A stretch of DNA of 42,596 bases from an uncultured Clostridia bacterium (GCA_944349415.1 CALVMX010000009.1:1-42596); one strand, 5' to 3'. Positions 17,821-26,222 are shown, numbered from the stretch's first letter. Program-made: numbers and translations. The notes: generated from the letters alone by a model not told the origin.

Positions 17821-17897
17821 AAAAAGACTTCTGATGTTCCGCTGTTATTTTGATATTATGAGCATTATGTCGAAAATCTGAAAAAAGGAGATAAGTC
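17821..17897 (+). promoter_or_regulatory. rplS leader with hairpin
   Basis: The roughly 70-base untranslated leader contains a near-palindrome, GATATTATG at 17852-17860 and CATTATGTC at 17863-17871, before the ribosome site AAAAAAGGAGATAAG. L19 leaders with autoregulatory structure are known in Firmicutes, but I could not confirm a match to that motif. Confidence 0.35.
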
Positions 17898-18248
17898 ATG
17901 GCTAATATAATCGACCAAATTGAAAGGGAAAACATGAAAGATTCTATTCCAGCATTTTCTATCGGTGACACTGTTAGAGTTAATGTCAAGATTAAAGAAG
18001 GTGACAAGGAAAGAATTCAAGCTTTTGAAGGTGTGGTTATTGCTAGAAAAAATGGTGGCGTTAGAGAAACTTTCACTGTTAGAAAAATTTCTTATGGCGT
18101 TGGTGTTGAAAAAACATATCCTATTCATTCACCAAAAATTGCTAGCATTGAAGTGGTCCGAAAAGGTAAACCTAGAAGAGCAAAACTCTACTATGTTAGA
18201 AACCTCACTGGTAAAGCTGCAAAAGTTAAATCAGCAGACAATAATTAA
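17898..18248 (+). CDS. rplS: 50S ribosomal protein L19
   Basis: L19 sits at the subunit interface of the 50S ribosome. The 116-residue protein shows [35 protein letters not shown] and [19 protein letters not shown], all diagnostic. In many Firmicutes it directly follows trmD; here rbgA and yraN intervene and it has its own promoter and terminator. Confidence 0.98.
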   Translation: MANIIDQIERENMKDSIPAFSIGDTVRVNVKIKEGDKERIQAFEGVVIARKNGGVRETFTVRKISYGVGVEKTYPIHSPKIASIEVVRKGKPRRAKLYYVRNLTGKAAKVKSADNN

Positions 18249-18275
18249 AAGAAGTGCAAGTCACTTCTTTTTTTT
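18247..18275 (+). terminator. Terminator after rplS
   Basis: AAAAGAAGTG (18247-18256) pairs with CACTTCTTTT (18262-18271), with a 5-base loop and a long T-run. Confidence 0.92.
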
Positions 18276-18404
18276 ATGCCATAAGAGCAATGAAAAAATT
18301 TGTAATTGGAAATTAAAGTTGTATTTTTTTAAACTAGATTTACTTTTAGATTTTATTTTATTGGATATTAATTGAATACAAACTATTTTTTATGATGGCA
18401 GATT

Positions 18405-18512
18405 TTTAGGACGGCAGAAAGTTTAAATTTTGAAACAAGTTTCAAAATTTGTTTTGCTAAAAAGCAAAACGCGAGCGTGCTCGCAAAACTTTCTGCCGTT
18501 TTATATCCTAAA
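18405..18512. repeat. Four-way-junction palindromic element, copy B
   Basis: The outer 14-bp stem has one arm at 18411-18424 (ACGGCAGAAAGTTT) and the other at 18486-18499. Inside are three hairpins with no spacers. The first (18425-18450) is 12 bp with a 2-base loop. The second, GTTTTGCT/AGCAAAAC (18451-18470), is 8 bp. The third, GCGAGC/GCTCGC (18471-18484), is 6 bp. One base, 18485, is unpaired before the closing arm, as in copy A. An additional TTTAGGA/TCCTAAA pairing (18405-18411 and 18506-18512) flanks it. The element abuts the stop codon of the minus-strand AlkD-like gene. Confidence 0.9.
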
Positions 18513-19175
18513 CTTTTTAAGCTCTTCTTTTTGTTCTTTAGAAAGGCGGAAACTGTCGCGACATTTTGATATTGTTTTATTTCTAATAAACTTATCACTA
18601 AATTTTTCTAAAGCAGTTTTCCCAAACTCATAATCTTTACAAATCAACGTGCATAAAAGCCAGGCGATAGCCATTTTAACATAATAATTGTCATCGTTTA
18701 TTTTTGTTAAGTTGTCAATTATTTCCTCTTTTTTGTCAGAAAGAAGAAAATAATCCATTAAGCCAATGATACCAACTCGCTTTTTAAAAGAGTCGGTTGA
18801 AGAAAGTAGCTTTGTAAAAAACACATAACTGTTTTTTGTGTTTAACCTTTTTAAACTGGAAACTATCATATCACAAGTTGCCCAGTTGTCTATATAATCA
18901 ATTATCTTTTCAAATTCTTCAATAATTTCAACATCTGATAATTTCATATTTGATAACACTAGACCACGAACCAAAATTTCCTCGTGTGAATTTGGCTTTA
19001 TTTCTTCAAGGGGACAATTCTCTTTTGCCAAAATTTTAGCAAACTTTCTCAAAGAATCAGTTCTAATACCATATATTTTATATTTTGTTGATACTAATTT
19101 TTTGTGAAATTCTGCAAGTTTCTCATCACAATTTTCTTGCAAAAAATTTGCTATTTCTATTCTAAAATCCGTCAT
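18501..19175 (-). CDS. AlkD-like DNA alkylation repair protein
   Basis: AlkD-family glycosylases are built of HEAT-like helical repeats and remove N3- and N7-alkylated purines. The 224-residue all-helical protein carries KYKIYGIRTDSLRKFAKILA near residue 30, the family signature, followed by EEILVRGLVLSNMK and DNWATCDMIVSSL, where the Trp-Asp region forms the active-site cleft. Its stop is directly next to element B. It lies 10 bases downstream of the ABC transporter gene on the same strand, so the two are probably co-transcribed. Confidence 0.87.
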   Translation of the reverse strand: MTDFRIEIANFLQENCDEKLAEFHKKLVSTKYKIYGIRTDSLRKFAKILAKENCPLEEIKPNSHEEILVRGLVLSNMKLSDVEIIEEFEKIIDYIDNWATCDMIVSSLKRLNTKNSYVFFTKLLSSTDSFKKRVGIIGLMDYFLLSDKKEEIIDNLTKINDDNYYVKMAIAWLLCTLICKDYEFGKTALEKFSDKFIRNKTISKCRDSFRLSKEQKEELKKFRI

Positions 19176-19185
19176 AATATTCCTT

Positions 19186-21369
19186 TTATTCTCTTCTTAA
19201 TGCTTCAACTGGATCCAGACGCGCAGCACGTGTTGCTGGATATAATCCACTTAAAATGCTAATTATTATGGAAACTCCAAAAGCAATGAAAATATAATAC
19301 CATTTAAATGACAACGGCGAAATGCCAACAATGCTAATCAAAACAATATAGGCAAGCAATATGAAAATTCCAGCACAAACAAGACCTAAAATGCCACTTA
19401 ACAAACCTACTAGAAAACTCTCTGAGGTAAATATAAGTCTAATGTCAGATTTACGTGCTCCAATAGATTTCAAAACTCCAATTTCTTTCGTTCGTTCAGT
19501 GACACTCATATACATAACAACCAAAATCATAATAGCGGAGACTATAATAGCAACCAACGAAATTATGGTCAATGAAAGACCGATAGTAGAACCAACTTCA
19601 GACAAAATTCCAGCGAAACTATCTTCAATTGAACCAGTTAAGTCGCTACTATGTTCGTTTGAAATAAAACTATTTATTGCCGACGCAATATCCTCGCTTG
19701 TTGTTTGAATATAAAGAATGTTAGGCTGAAGAATGTTTTCAGGAGTGGCAGGGTTATTGTCGTTTGTAAGCCTATAATAATGATATGCAAGTAAGTCATA
19801 ATCTATAAAGAGCATAGGATAACTAGAAAGAAACGAGGTATTAACGAGTCCCGTTATTTTTTCATAAAAAACTAATTCTGCAGATGTTCCATCCTCATTT
19901 GTGATTTGGATTTTTATCTGAACAGTTTTTCCGATAGGATCAATATCGCCAAAAAGTTTAGAGATAGCAGGAGTAAACATAATACCACTTTCGCTTGTTG
20001 ACTTTTCGCCAGTAATGATATTGTCACTATAATATGGTGGAGTGGTATAGAGATAATAGATGTCCATAGTTTCGTAGTCAACAACGCTATCTGCAGTAAA
20101 ATCGTAGCCAACTGTAGCACTTATTCCGCCTAAATTTAAGGTCAAAGCCTCAAACCCATAGTAAATATTTTCGTCTTCGTCATTTTTCACTTCAAAATTG
20201 TAGCCTTCTTCTTGTAGGTAACTGTTTATTTCATCCGTTAAATTTGAAATTTCATCATTTGAGAAGGTCTCATAAGACTTAAGTCCACTTTCCGATTTTT
20301 TGGAAATGGTGACTATTGTCGGATCAGAGTAGGAGAGCATTGTTCCGTTTATGTAGTCAGATATTCCAGAATTGAAACAAAGCATCAAAATTAAACTACC
20401 GATACCTATTGCCACACCAAAAGCCATTAAAAAGTTTTTGGTTTTGCTTGCCCACATATTATGAAAAGATAGTCGTATTGCCGACCATACAGACAAATTT
20501 TGTTTAACATTTTTTTTGTTTTTATTTTTAATTTCTTTTGCAATTAAATTTTTATCCAATGCTTCATTTACATTGTCAAAATCTTCGTCACTTTCTTCAT
20601 TGGGTAATAATTCATTTTTACTTTCTGCATCGTTTTTGGTTTCTTCTATTATGTTTTCATCGCGGATATAATTTTCGTTTACCTTATCGGAAGTAATTCT
20701 GCCGTCAGAAATTTCAATAACACGCGACGATATAGCAGCCACCTTTTCGGAATGGGTGACCATGATAACAAGTTTACCACTATCAGCAATTTCTTTGAGA
20801 ATTTTTAAGATTTGCATGGACGTGGAGGAATCTAAAGCTCCAGTAGGCTCATCAGCAATAATAACGTCAGGGTTATTAATTAAAGCACGAGCAATTGCCA
20901 CTCTTTGTTTTTGTCCGCCAGAGAGTTGATTAGGTTTTTTCTTTAATTGTCTTTCTAGTCCAACACTTTTTAAAAGCTTGGTCGCTCTTTCTAGTTTTTC
21001 CTTTTCACTTACATTTGAAAGAGTGAGTGCCAGTGTAACATTGTCTAGAATAGATAAATGAGAGATAAGATTAAAGGACTGGAAAACAAAACCAACCCTA
21101 TCTTTACGATACTTATCAAGTTGTTTGTCCGAAAGTTCTCTCAAATTTTGATTATCAAGAATAATTTTACCACTAAAGTCGGAGTCTAAGCCACCAATTA
21201 AATTCATCAAAGTGCTTTTTCCGCTACCACTTTCTCCGACAATAGAAACAAGTTCTCCGGCATGAAAATCGATATTAATGTCGAAAAGTGCTTGATAAAA
21301 TTGCGTTTTATTTAATTTATATCTCTTATTAACATTCTTAATAGAGAGAATAAGATTATTTTTATCCAT
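19186..21369 (-). CDS. MacB-type ABC transporter, fused ATPase and permease
   Basis: The 727-residue protein joins an ATPase to an FtsX-like permease. The ATPase (about 1-230) has Walker A GESGSGKST at 45-53, signature LSGGQKQRV at 150-158, Walker B VIIADEP at 170-176 and H-loop VTHSEK. A charged linker (230-295) precedes the first membrane helix (about 313-333). A large extracytoplasmic domain follows (about 340-600), then three C-terminal helices ending in GLYPATRAARLDPVEALRRE, the MacB/LolC signature. Such transporters act mechanically on peptides, antibiotics or lipoproteins; the substrate here is unknown. AAAGGAAATGA precedes ATG. Confidence 0.93.
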   Translation of the reverse strand: MDKNNLILSIKNVNKRYKLNKTQFYQALFDINIDFHAGELVSIVGESGSGKSTLMNLIGGLDSDFSGKIILDNQNLRELSDKQLDKYRKDRVGFVFQSFNLISHLSILDNVTLALTLSNVSEKEKLERATKLLKSVGLERQLKKKPNQLSGGQKQRVAIARALINNPDVIIADEPTGALDSSTSMQILKILKEIADSGKLVIMVTHSEKVAAISSRVIEISDGRITSDKVNENYIRDENIIEETKNDAESKNELLPNEESDEDFDNVNEALDKNLIAKEIKNKNKKNVKQNLSVWSAIRLSFHNMWASKTKNFLMAFGVAIGIGSLILMLCFNSGISDYINGTMLSYSDPTIVTISKKSESGLKSYETFSNDEISNLTDEINSYLQEEGYNFEVKNDEDENIYYGFEALTLNLGGISATVGYDFTADSVVDYETMDIYYLYTTPPYYSDNIITGEKSTSESGIMFTPAISKLFGDIDPIGKTVQIKIQITNEDGTSAELVFYEKITGLVNTSFLSSYPMLFIDYDLLAYHYYRLTNDNNPATPENILQPNILYIQTTSEDIASAINSFISNEHSSDLTGSIEDSFAGILSEVGSTIGLSLTIISLVAIIVSAIMILVVMYMSVTERTKEIGVLKSIGARKSDIRLIFTSESFLVGLLSGILGLVCAGIFILLAYIVLISIVGISPLSFKWYYIFIAFGVSIIISILSGLYPATRAARLDPVEALRRE

Positions 21370-21433
21370 TCATTTCCTTTCTTTAATTGGTAAATTAGTT
21401 TATATACTTAAAATAAGCAGAATATATATTTAA

Positions 21434-21462
21434 AGAATACCATAAACTAAAAATTAAGTCAA
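21434..21462 (-). promoter_or_regulatory. Promoter of the ABC transporter gene
   Basis: Read on the minus strand, TTGACT (21457-21462) and TATTCT (21434-21439) are 17 bases apart. Confidence 0.7.
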
Positions 21463-21499
21463 ACATTGTATTTTTGTTTATAAGAAATTTCAATTTTTC

Positions 21500-21529
21500 T
21501 TTACAAATCAAATAAAAAAGTGATATAAT
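21500..21529 (+). promoter_or_regulatory. Promoter of the metal-exporter-like gene, almost no leader
   Basis: TTTACA at 21500-21505 and TATAAT at 21524-21529 are 18 bases apart, with an extended TGA. The start codon begins only 11 bases after the -10 box, so the mRNA leader would be about four bases. Confidence 0.75.
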
Positions 21530-21539
21530 CTAAATCGAT

Positions 21540-22526
21540 ATGGAAAATTTCTATCACGCACTTATTCATACTGTAGAAGATGTTTTGTTGATGTTGCCAA
21601 TTTTGTTTTTGGCATATCTTCTTGTTTCATATCTTTCACATGACCATAACCATAAATTTTCCGGCTTTTTAAGTAAAAAGAAAAAAACTAGTGTTTTGTT
21701 TGCTTCCTTTTTAGGTTGCGTGCCACAATGCGGATTTTCAATCGTGATTGCCGATTTATATTCCAAACAAAAGGTGACACTTGGAACACTTATCGCGGTC
21801 TTTATTGCTACATCTGACGAAGCAATTCCAATTATGATAACTTCTCCAGACACTATTCTTGATATGCTTCTACTTATTGCTATCAAAATTGTGCTGGCAA
21901 TTATTTGGGGATATGGCATAGACTTTGTTGTCAGTGTTTTTTCTAAAATTTTGTCTAAACGAAAACAAGAAAAATTGAAAAAACAGGACGACAAAACTAA
22001 GCTTGCTGATATGGAAAATATCGAAAAAGCCATTATGGATAAACCTCACCACCATCATCACGAACATGAGTGCGGGCATATTCACACAGATGAATGTGGA
22101 AGTGACTGTCATCATGACAGCAAGTGCTGTGTTGATAACATATTTTTAGATGCATTTAAGCACATGTTTGAAATTGCCATTTACATTTTCGTTGCTACAT
22201 TTGTTATTAATCTTTTGATAGAATTTTTCACTCTTGACGCGATACAAGCGATACTTACAAACAACATAGGCATTTATCTTCAAATTATTATTGCAAGTTT
22301 GGTTGGATTAATTCCTAACTGTGCTTCAAGCGTTCTTTTAGTTGAATTATACACTGTCGGCTTGTCTTTTCCAGCTCTTGTCGCAGGACTTTCTACGGGA
22401 GCGGGAGTTGGACTTTTCATTCTTATTTCAAGAAACAAAAAACATCCACTTCAAAGTTTAGGAATAGTTGTCTTACAATTTGCAATAGGAGTAATCTCAG
22501 GCTTATTTCTCACATTATTTTTCTAA
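21540..22526 (+). CDS. ArsP_2-like putative metal exporter with His/Cys-rich loop
   Basis: This 328-residue polytopic membrane protein has two repeated halves: FLGCVPQCGFSIVIADLYSK near residue 57 and LVGLIPNCASSVLLVELYTV in the second half. Both are hallmarks of the putative 10-TM heavy-metal exporter family (ArsP_2). Between them lies a soluble loop (about 140-200) with a run of five histidines from residue 170 and several Cys-His pairs (HECGHIHTDECGSDCHHDS). That region looks like a metal-binding site. Substrate is unknown; manganese and arsenic have been proposed for relatives. No ribosome site precedes ATG 21540. A terminator follows. Confidence 0.83.
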   Translation: MENFYHALIHTVEDVLLMLPILFLAYLLVSYLSHDHNHKFSGFLSKKKKTSVLFASFLGCVPQCGFSIVIADLYSKQKVTLGTLIAVFIATSDEAIPIMITSPDTILDMLLLIAIKIVLAIIWGYGIDFVVSVFSKILSKRKQEKLKKQDDKTKLADMENIEKAIMDKPHHHHHEHECGHIHTDECGSDCHHDSKCCVDNIFLDAFKHMFEIAIYIFVATFVINLLIEFFTLDAIQAILTNNIGIYLQIIIASLVGLIPNCASSVLLVELYTVGLSFPALVAGLSTGAGVGLFILISRNKKHPLQSLGIVVLQFAIGVISGLFLTLFF

Positions 22527-22531
22527 AACTA

Positions 22532-22556
22532 AAAAAGAGGCTTTTGCCTCTTTTTA
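22532..22556 (+). terminator. Terminator after the metal-exporter-like gene
   Basis: GAGGC (22537-22541), a 4-T loop and GCCTC (22546-22550) form the core of an A-stem-T terminator ending in TTTTTATA. Confidence 0.9.
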
Positions 22557-22585
22557 TAATATCTTTTGAATTAAAAATTGTTAAT

Positions 22586-22663
22586 AATATCGATTAATTT
22601 AAGTGATTTATAATATTCATTAATTTAAATTGTTTATTATATTCATTTATTTAAAAGTCGTTA
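22586..22663. repeat. Degenerate 26-bp tandem repeat, three units
   Basis: The core ATTAATTT or ATTTATTT recurs at 22593, 22619 and 22645, exactly 26 bases apart. Matching flanks AATAT(N2) precede it. The third unit runs into the 3' end of the DivIVA-like gene. Low complexity makes this weaker than the other repeats. Confidence 0.5.
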
Positions 22664-23388
22664 TTATCAGAATGAGAATTATTATCGTTTTTGCCTTCAT
22701 TATAAAAATCAAAGGCCTTCATAATTTCTTCTAAATCTTCTTTTGGATTAAGTGCTTCTTGAAAACTGAAACCGCTTTCGCTGACATCATTTGGTATTAT
22801 TGGTGTGGAAAGCATAGATTTTTCTGGTTTTACTTGAAGAAATTGAAGGTATGGAGGAATTTCTTCTTCATCACTACGATTTGTGGAAATTCTAACTTCT
22901 CGCGGAAAGTCTTGACCTTTTTTGTATTCTTGCATTTTGTTTAGAAGTAGACGCATGCTGTCATTAGGGGAATTGATAGGATTTGTGATATTCGCTTCAA
23001 CTGCAAATTTATCTTTGTAATCTCTTATCACAGAAGTTAATTCGTCCAATATTGTTTCATATTCCTTATCATTTTTAAGATGAGGAAATTTGACTTCTAA
23101 TTCTTGAACTAAGAGTTGGAGTTTATCAAAAACTAGGGCGTAAAAACTTTTAGTCCCTTCTTCTTCAAATTTTTTTGCTTTTTCAATAACATCAATGGCA
23201 TCTAATATGTTTTTTTCTTTGTGTCGAAGTTCTAAATGTTGGTTTCTCAAATCTAAAAGCCGACGTTCAGCTTCCAAAGTCTTAAGGCGTTCTTCCATAA
23301 GCTTGGATTCATTGCTTGCTTTTAGGCGTTCTATGTAAGCATCCACTTCTTTTTTGTTATAACCATTGAATTCCTCTTGAAAATTCAT
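22651..23388 (-). CDS. DivIVA-like coiled-coil protein
   Basis: The 245-residue protein opens with FQEEFNGYNKKEVDAYIERL, the DivIVA N-terminal pattern used for membrane-curvature binding. A predicted coiled coil (about 18-75) follows, then a helical middle and a low-complexity acidic, Asn/Ser-rich tail. Start ATG 23388 is preferred over a GTG at 23400, because the GGAGGG ribosome site overlaps that GTG. Its start overlaps the stop of the membrane protein upstream by four bases, so translation is likely coupled. A role in cell-pole or division-site organisation is inference; the middle and tail match nothing I recognise. Confidence 0.7.
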   Translation of the reverse strand: MNFQEEFNGYNKKEVDAYIERLKASNESKLMEERLKTLEAERRLLDLRNQHLELRHKEKNILDAIDVIEKAKKFEEEGTKSFYALVFDKLQLLVQELEVKFPHLKNDKEYETILDELTSVIRDYKDKFAVEANITNPINSPNDSMRLLLNKMQEYKKGQDFPREVRISTNRSDEEEIPPYLQFLQVKPEKSMLSTPIIPNDVSESGFSFQEALNPKEDLEEIMKAFDFYNEGKNDNNSHSDNNDF

Positions 23389-23888
23389 TTTTCCCTCCAC
23401 TTAAAATTAAGGCATATTATCAATATAAATAATAACAAAAAAGTGACTAAAAAAGCAATAAAAATAGGCAAAGTTATTAAAGAAAAAGTATATAATGAGG
23501 TAAAAATAAGCACGAAAATAATCGAAAAGTCAAATATAAGATGAAAATACTGTCCGCAAACAAGAAATGTTAAAAAAGAAGCGAGGAAAAAATCAAACAT
23601 AAGATAGAGATACCAAAATTCATTTGTTTTAGTAAGTGTAAAAACAAAACCGCTAATGCCAACAAAAATTAAAAGTGAACCTAAATAAAAACCACTATCA
23701 AGCTTAAAAAGGCGACTTTTTGAAACTTCAAAAATGCCTAATAAAAAACAAAAGGCATAAAACCAAAGCGTTGGAAAGGGGATAATAAAAATGTTAAGGA
23801 GGATAAAACCAATAAATAACAAAATCAAAGCGACAACCAAAGTCCGCAAGATATATGTTTTCTTTATTCCATTAATCCTTCCTCTCAT
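23385..23888 (-). CDS. Small polytopic membrane protein of unknown function
   Basis: I do not recognise a family. The 167-residue protein is very hydrophobic, with about five or six membrane segments, a short basic N-terminus (MRGRINGIKKTY) and a basic C-terminus ending LNFKWREK. It has few charged residues inside. ATG 23888 has no ribosome site before it and the upstream region is AT-rich. It ends in an ATGA overlap with the DivIVA-like gene, suggesting a functional pair such as a membrane receptor for a coiled-coil scaffold. Confidence 0.7.
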   Translation of the reverse strand: MRGRINGIKKTYILRTLVVALILLFIGFILLNIFIIPFPTLWFYAFCFLLGIFEVSKSRLFKLDSGFYLGSLLIFVGISGFVFTLTKTNEFWYLYLMFDFFLASFLTFLVCGQYFHLIFDFSIIFVLIFTSLYTFSLITLPIFIAFLVTFLLLFILIICLNFKWREK

Positions 23889-24035
23889 ATATTTAATATT
23901 TCACAAAAGCAAATAGCTTATTCAATTACTTAAAATAAAAAGGTATATATTAAATTCGTTATATAATGAAAAAAGTGATTTTGATGTTGCTATTTTAGAA
24001 AAAATATAAGTTCACCAATTAAAGATACTTAATTT

Positions 24036-24060
24036 AATTAAAAAAAGAGGCAATGCCTCT
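24036..24060 (-). terminator. Terminator after lgt
   Basis: On the minus strand AGAGGC, a 3-base loop and GCCTCT (24046-24060) are followed by a T-run. The first arm includes part of the lgt stop codon. Confidence 0.88.
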
Positions 24061-24913
24061 ATTTTAAATCTTTCTTTAAAACATCCATAATTATATCATA
24101 CGAGGATTTTTTCTTTTTGTTTGAAAAATAACAATACAAAATGTAGGCGACACCGCAAAGGATAAAAACAATGCTTAAAACTTGTGATATTCTAAATGGT
24201 CCAAGGTAAAGGCTATCCGTTCTAAGTCCTTCCACAATGAATCGACAAAAGCCATACATAATGAGATAACAAGCACCAATAATACCATTACTTTTAAATT
24301 TAACTTTATATAGGAGAATGGTTAGTATAGTAAATATAATCATATTATTTAAAAACTCATAGAAAAAGGTAGCAAGATGCCAACCATATCCAGGACAAGT
24401 GCAGTCCGCTTGGCGACAATGGTCGATATAGACAGCAAAAGGAAACCATTGCATGTTTTCATTTTCCACATAATAGCCGTATGCTTCTTGATTAACAAAA
24501 TTTCCCCAACGTCCAATGCCTTGACCAAAAACAAGGCCTAAAACAACAATATCAGCAAGCTTGAGAAAATTCTTCTTATGTATTGCACAATAAAGTATAA
24601 CACCAATAGTCCCGCCAATAAGTCCGCCGTAGAAACCTAGTCCACCTTTCCATATTTCAAAAACCTGCCAAAAATTTGTGAAACTGTCAAGAGAGAAGAG
24701 AATATAGTATATTCTAGCACCAATAATTGCAAGCGGAATAACATAGCAGGCAAGAAGAATGATGTCATCTGTTGTAAATCCGCGTTTTTTTGCGACAAGA
24801 CAGACAATAATAACACCCATTAAATATCCAAGGGCACTAATGATGCCATAAAAATTTATTGTTAAACCAAAAATTTCAAAACTGGTTGCAAGATTCATTG
24901 TTAAAAAATTCAT
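24059..24913 (-). CDS. lgt: Prolipoprotein diacylglyceryl transferase
   Basis: Lgt transfers diacylglycerol from phosphatidylglycerol to the lipobox cysteine of prolipoproteins, the first step of lipoprotein maturation. The 284-residue protein has about seven membrane helices, FYGGLIGG near residue 94 and the Lgt signature GRWGNFVNQEAYG at about 134-146. A periplasmic loop holds several cysteines (HCRQADCTCPG). AAGGTG precedes ATG 24913; its TAG stop lies within a terminator stem. Confidence 0.95.
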   Translation of the reverse strand: MNFLTMNLATSFEIFGLTINFYGIISALGYLMGVIIVCLVAKKRGFTTDDIILLACYVIPLAIIGARIYYILFSLDSFTNFWQVFEIWKGGLGFYGGLIGGTIGVILYCAIHKKNFLKLADIVVLGLVFGQGIGRWGNFVNQEAYGYYVENENMQWFPFAVYIDHCRQADCTCPGYGWHLATFFYEFLNNMIIFTILTILLYKVKFKSNGIIGACYLIMYGFCRFIVEGLRTDSLYLGPFRISQVLSIVFILCGVAYILYCYFSNKKKKSSYDIIMDVLKKDLK

Positions 24914-24931
24914 ATAATCACACCTTATATG

Positions 24932-24960
24932 AGTATATGAAAATTATAAAAAAAAGTCAA
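24932..24960 (-). promoter_or_regulatory. Promoter of lgt
   Basis: On the minus strand TTGACT (24955-24960) and TATACT (24932-24937) are 17 bases apart. The -35 box lies within the terminator arm of the upstream Rho-like gene. Confidence 0.75.
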
Positions 24961-24978
24961 ACCATTTGCGGTTTAACT
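24946..24978 (-). terminator. Terminator of the Rho-like gene, overlapping the lgt -35 box
   Basis: AGTTAAACC and GGTTTGACT on the minus strand (24970-24978 and 24955-24963) form a 9-bp stem with one mismatch. Seven Ts follow (24948-24954). Confidence 0.8.
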
Positions 24979-25006
24979 TTTAAATTAATTGTCAAATTTT
25001 ATAATT

Positions 25007-26179
25007 TTATAATTTTGTGGAAACTTTGCTAACAAAGGTCATATAAAGTAGGTCCAAATTATCCGTTTCTTCATTAGTAACAAAGATAGTTGTGCTGTTT
25101 TCTAAAGTTGTTTTTGCAAGCATAATAATTTCTTTGATGATGTTAGCTGTTTCTTCAGTATGATTGAAGTAAGATTTTTCCGAATTTTTGTTGTAGGCAT
25201 CAAGCACATGTGACAATGTAACAATATCTTGGACAAATATTGCGATATTAGTTCCAATTTCTTGTAAACGTTTTATGCTGTTCAAGAAAACGTTAATTTT
25301 TTTGTAATAAACAGAAGGTTTATCATCGAATTTTAATAAATAGATATTGTCAAAGCCGATATTAGACAAAGATATGTAATCATCAAATATAGCATTTGTA
25401 ACAAGAGCTAGACACTTAACATTGTTTTGTTGTAAAGAGGCGACTATATTTCTAGTCTGTTCAAAATTCTCAGTTAATTTACCTTCATTTAAGAGGTATC
25501 TTAATCCTAATGTTATTTCTTTGTCGTTTACTTTTAATTTTTTAGAAGGCAAAGCTCTTTCTTGCGAAACTAGGTTAGGAGAATAGGATGCTATATCAAT
25601 AAAATTAATACTATCTATATTATCCATTATGTATTCGTTATTATCATTCATAACAACAGCTGTTCCTTCCACAAAATCAAATTGTTCAAGTTGTGGAAAT
25701 GCTCTTTTTTCGATAAGGATAGGAAGAGAGTTATCTTCGTTGATAATATAAAACTCATTTGCAGTGCGGTTCAAGACAATACCTTTTACTTTAATAGGAA
25801 ACAACTTCTTTTTCACAACATCCAATTCAACTTGTCTAAAACCTATTGTTTTAATGGTGTCATTTTGTTTATTTGAAAGAGTTTTCAAGGTATAATCTTT
25901 GCCTATAATTGCAGAGAGTTCCTCTAAAATACCTTCGATATTAGAAAGTTCTTTGTAAGGGCGCCCTTGACGAAGAGGAATAGGTTGCAAATCTTCTCCA
26001 GACAAAATTTTGTTCATAATAAACAAAATATGATCGTCTCTTTTAGAAGTAGTAGGAGAATTATCGCCAAAAACCCTTGCAATAGCACGAAGTTCATAAA
26101 TTCCTAAACTCTTAATAAGATTAAAGCATCTTTCTTGTGCTTTTGATAAATTTTCAAATACAATTTGACTTTTAGCCAT
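25007..26179 (-). CDS. Rho-like protein with a lost ATP-binding loop
   Basis: The 390-residue protein follows the layout of transcription terminator Rho. It has an N-terminal Rho_N-like helical domain (about 10-60, with LGIYELRAIARVFG), a GRP-containing linker (68-76) and a middle region in the place of the RNA-binding domain (about 105-195). The ATPase-like region includes FDDKPSVYYKKINVFL and IKRLQEIGTNIAIFV, matching Rho FDEP and AKRLVEH-DVIILLDS. The Walker A GKT site reads ENFEQT (about 237-242), Walker B Asp is replaced (IFVQD), and the protein stops where the Rho R-loop region would begin. It should not hydrolyse ATP. Start ATG 26179 follows AAAGGAGTG. The homology is my alignment by eye. 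Confidence 0.68.
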   Translation of the reverse strand: MAKSQIVFENLSKAQERCFNLIKSLGIYELRAIARVFGDNSPTTSKRDDHILFIMNKILSGEDLQPIPLRQGRPYKELSNIEGILEELSAIIGKDYTLKTLSNKQNDTIKTIGFRQVELDVVKKKLFPIKVKGIVLNRTANEFYIINEDNSLPILIEKRAFPQLEQFDFVEGTAVVMNDNNEYIMDNIDSINFIDIASYSPNLVSQERALPSKKLKVNDKEITLGLRYLLNEGKLTENFEQTRNIVASLQQNNVKCLALVTNAIFDDYISLSNIGFDNIYLLKFDDKPSVYYKKINVFLNSIKRLQEIGTNIAIFVQDIVTLSHVLDAYNKNSEKSYFNHTEETANIIKEIIMLAKTTLENSTTIFVTNEETDNLDLLYMTFVSKVSTKL

Positions 26180-26222
26180 AAAACACTCCTTTACGTTCGA
26201 CAATTTTTTCTTGTTCTTCGAC

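Noticed and set aside
18276..18404. A small gene between rplS and element B
   Set aside because: Only an AT-rich stretch with no start-and-ribosome-site combination and no conserved peptide was seen.
21463..21540. A manganese or other metal riboswitch before the exporter-like gene
   Set aside because: The promoter is only 11 bases from the start codon, leaving no room for a riboswitch.
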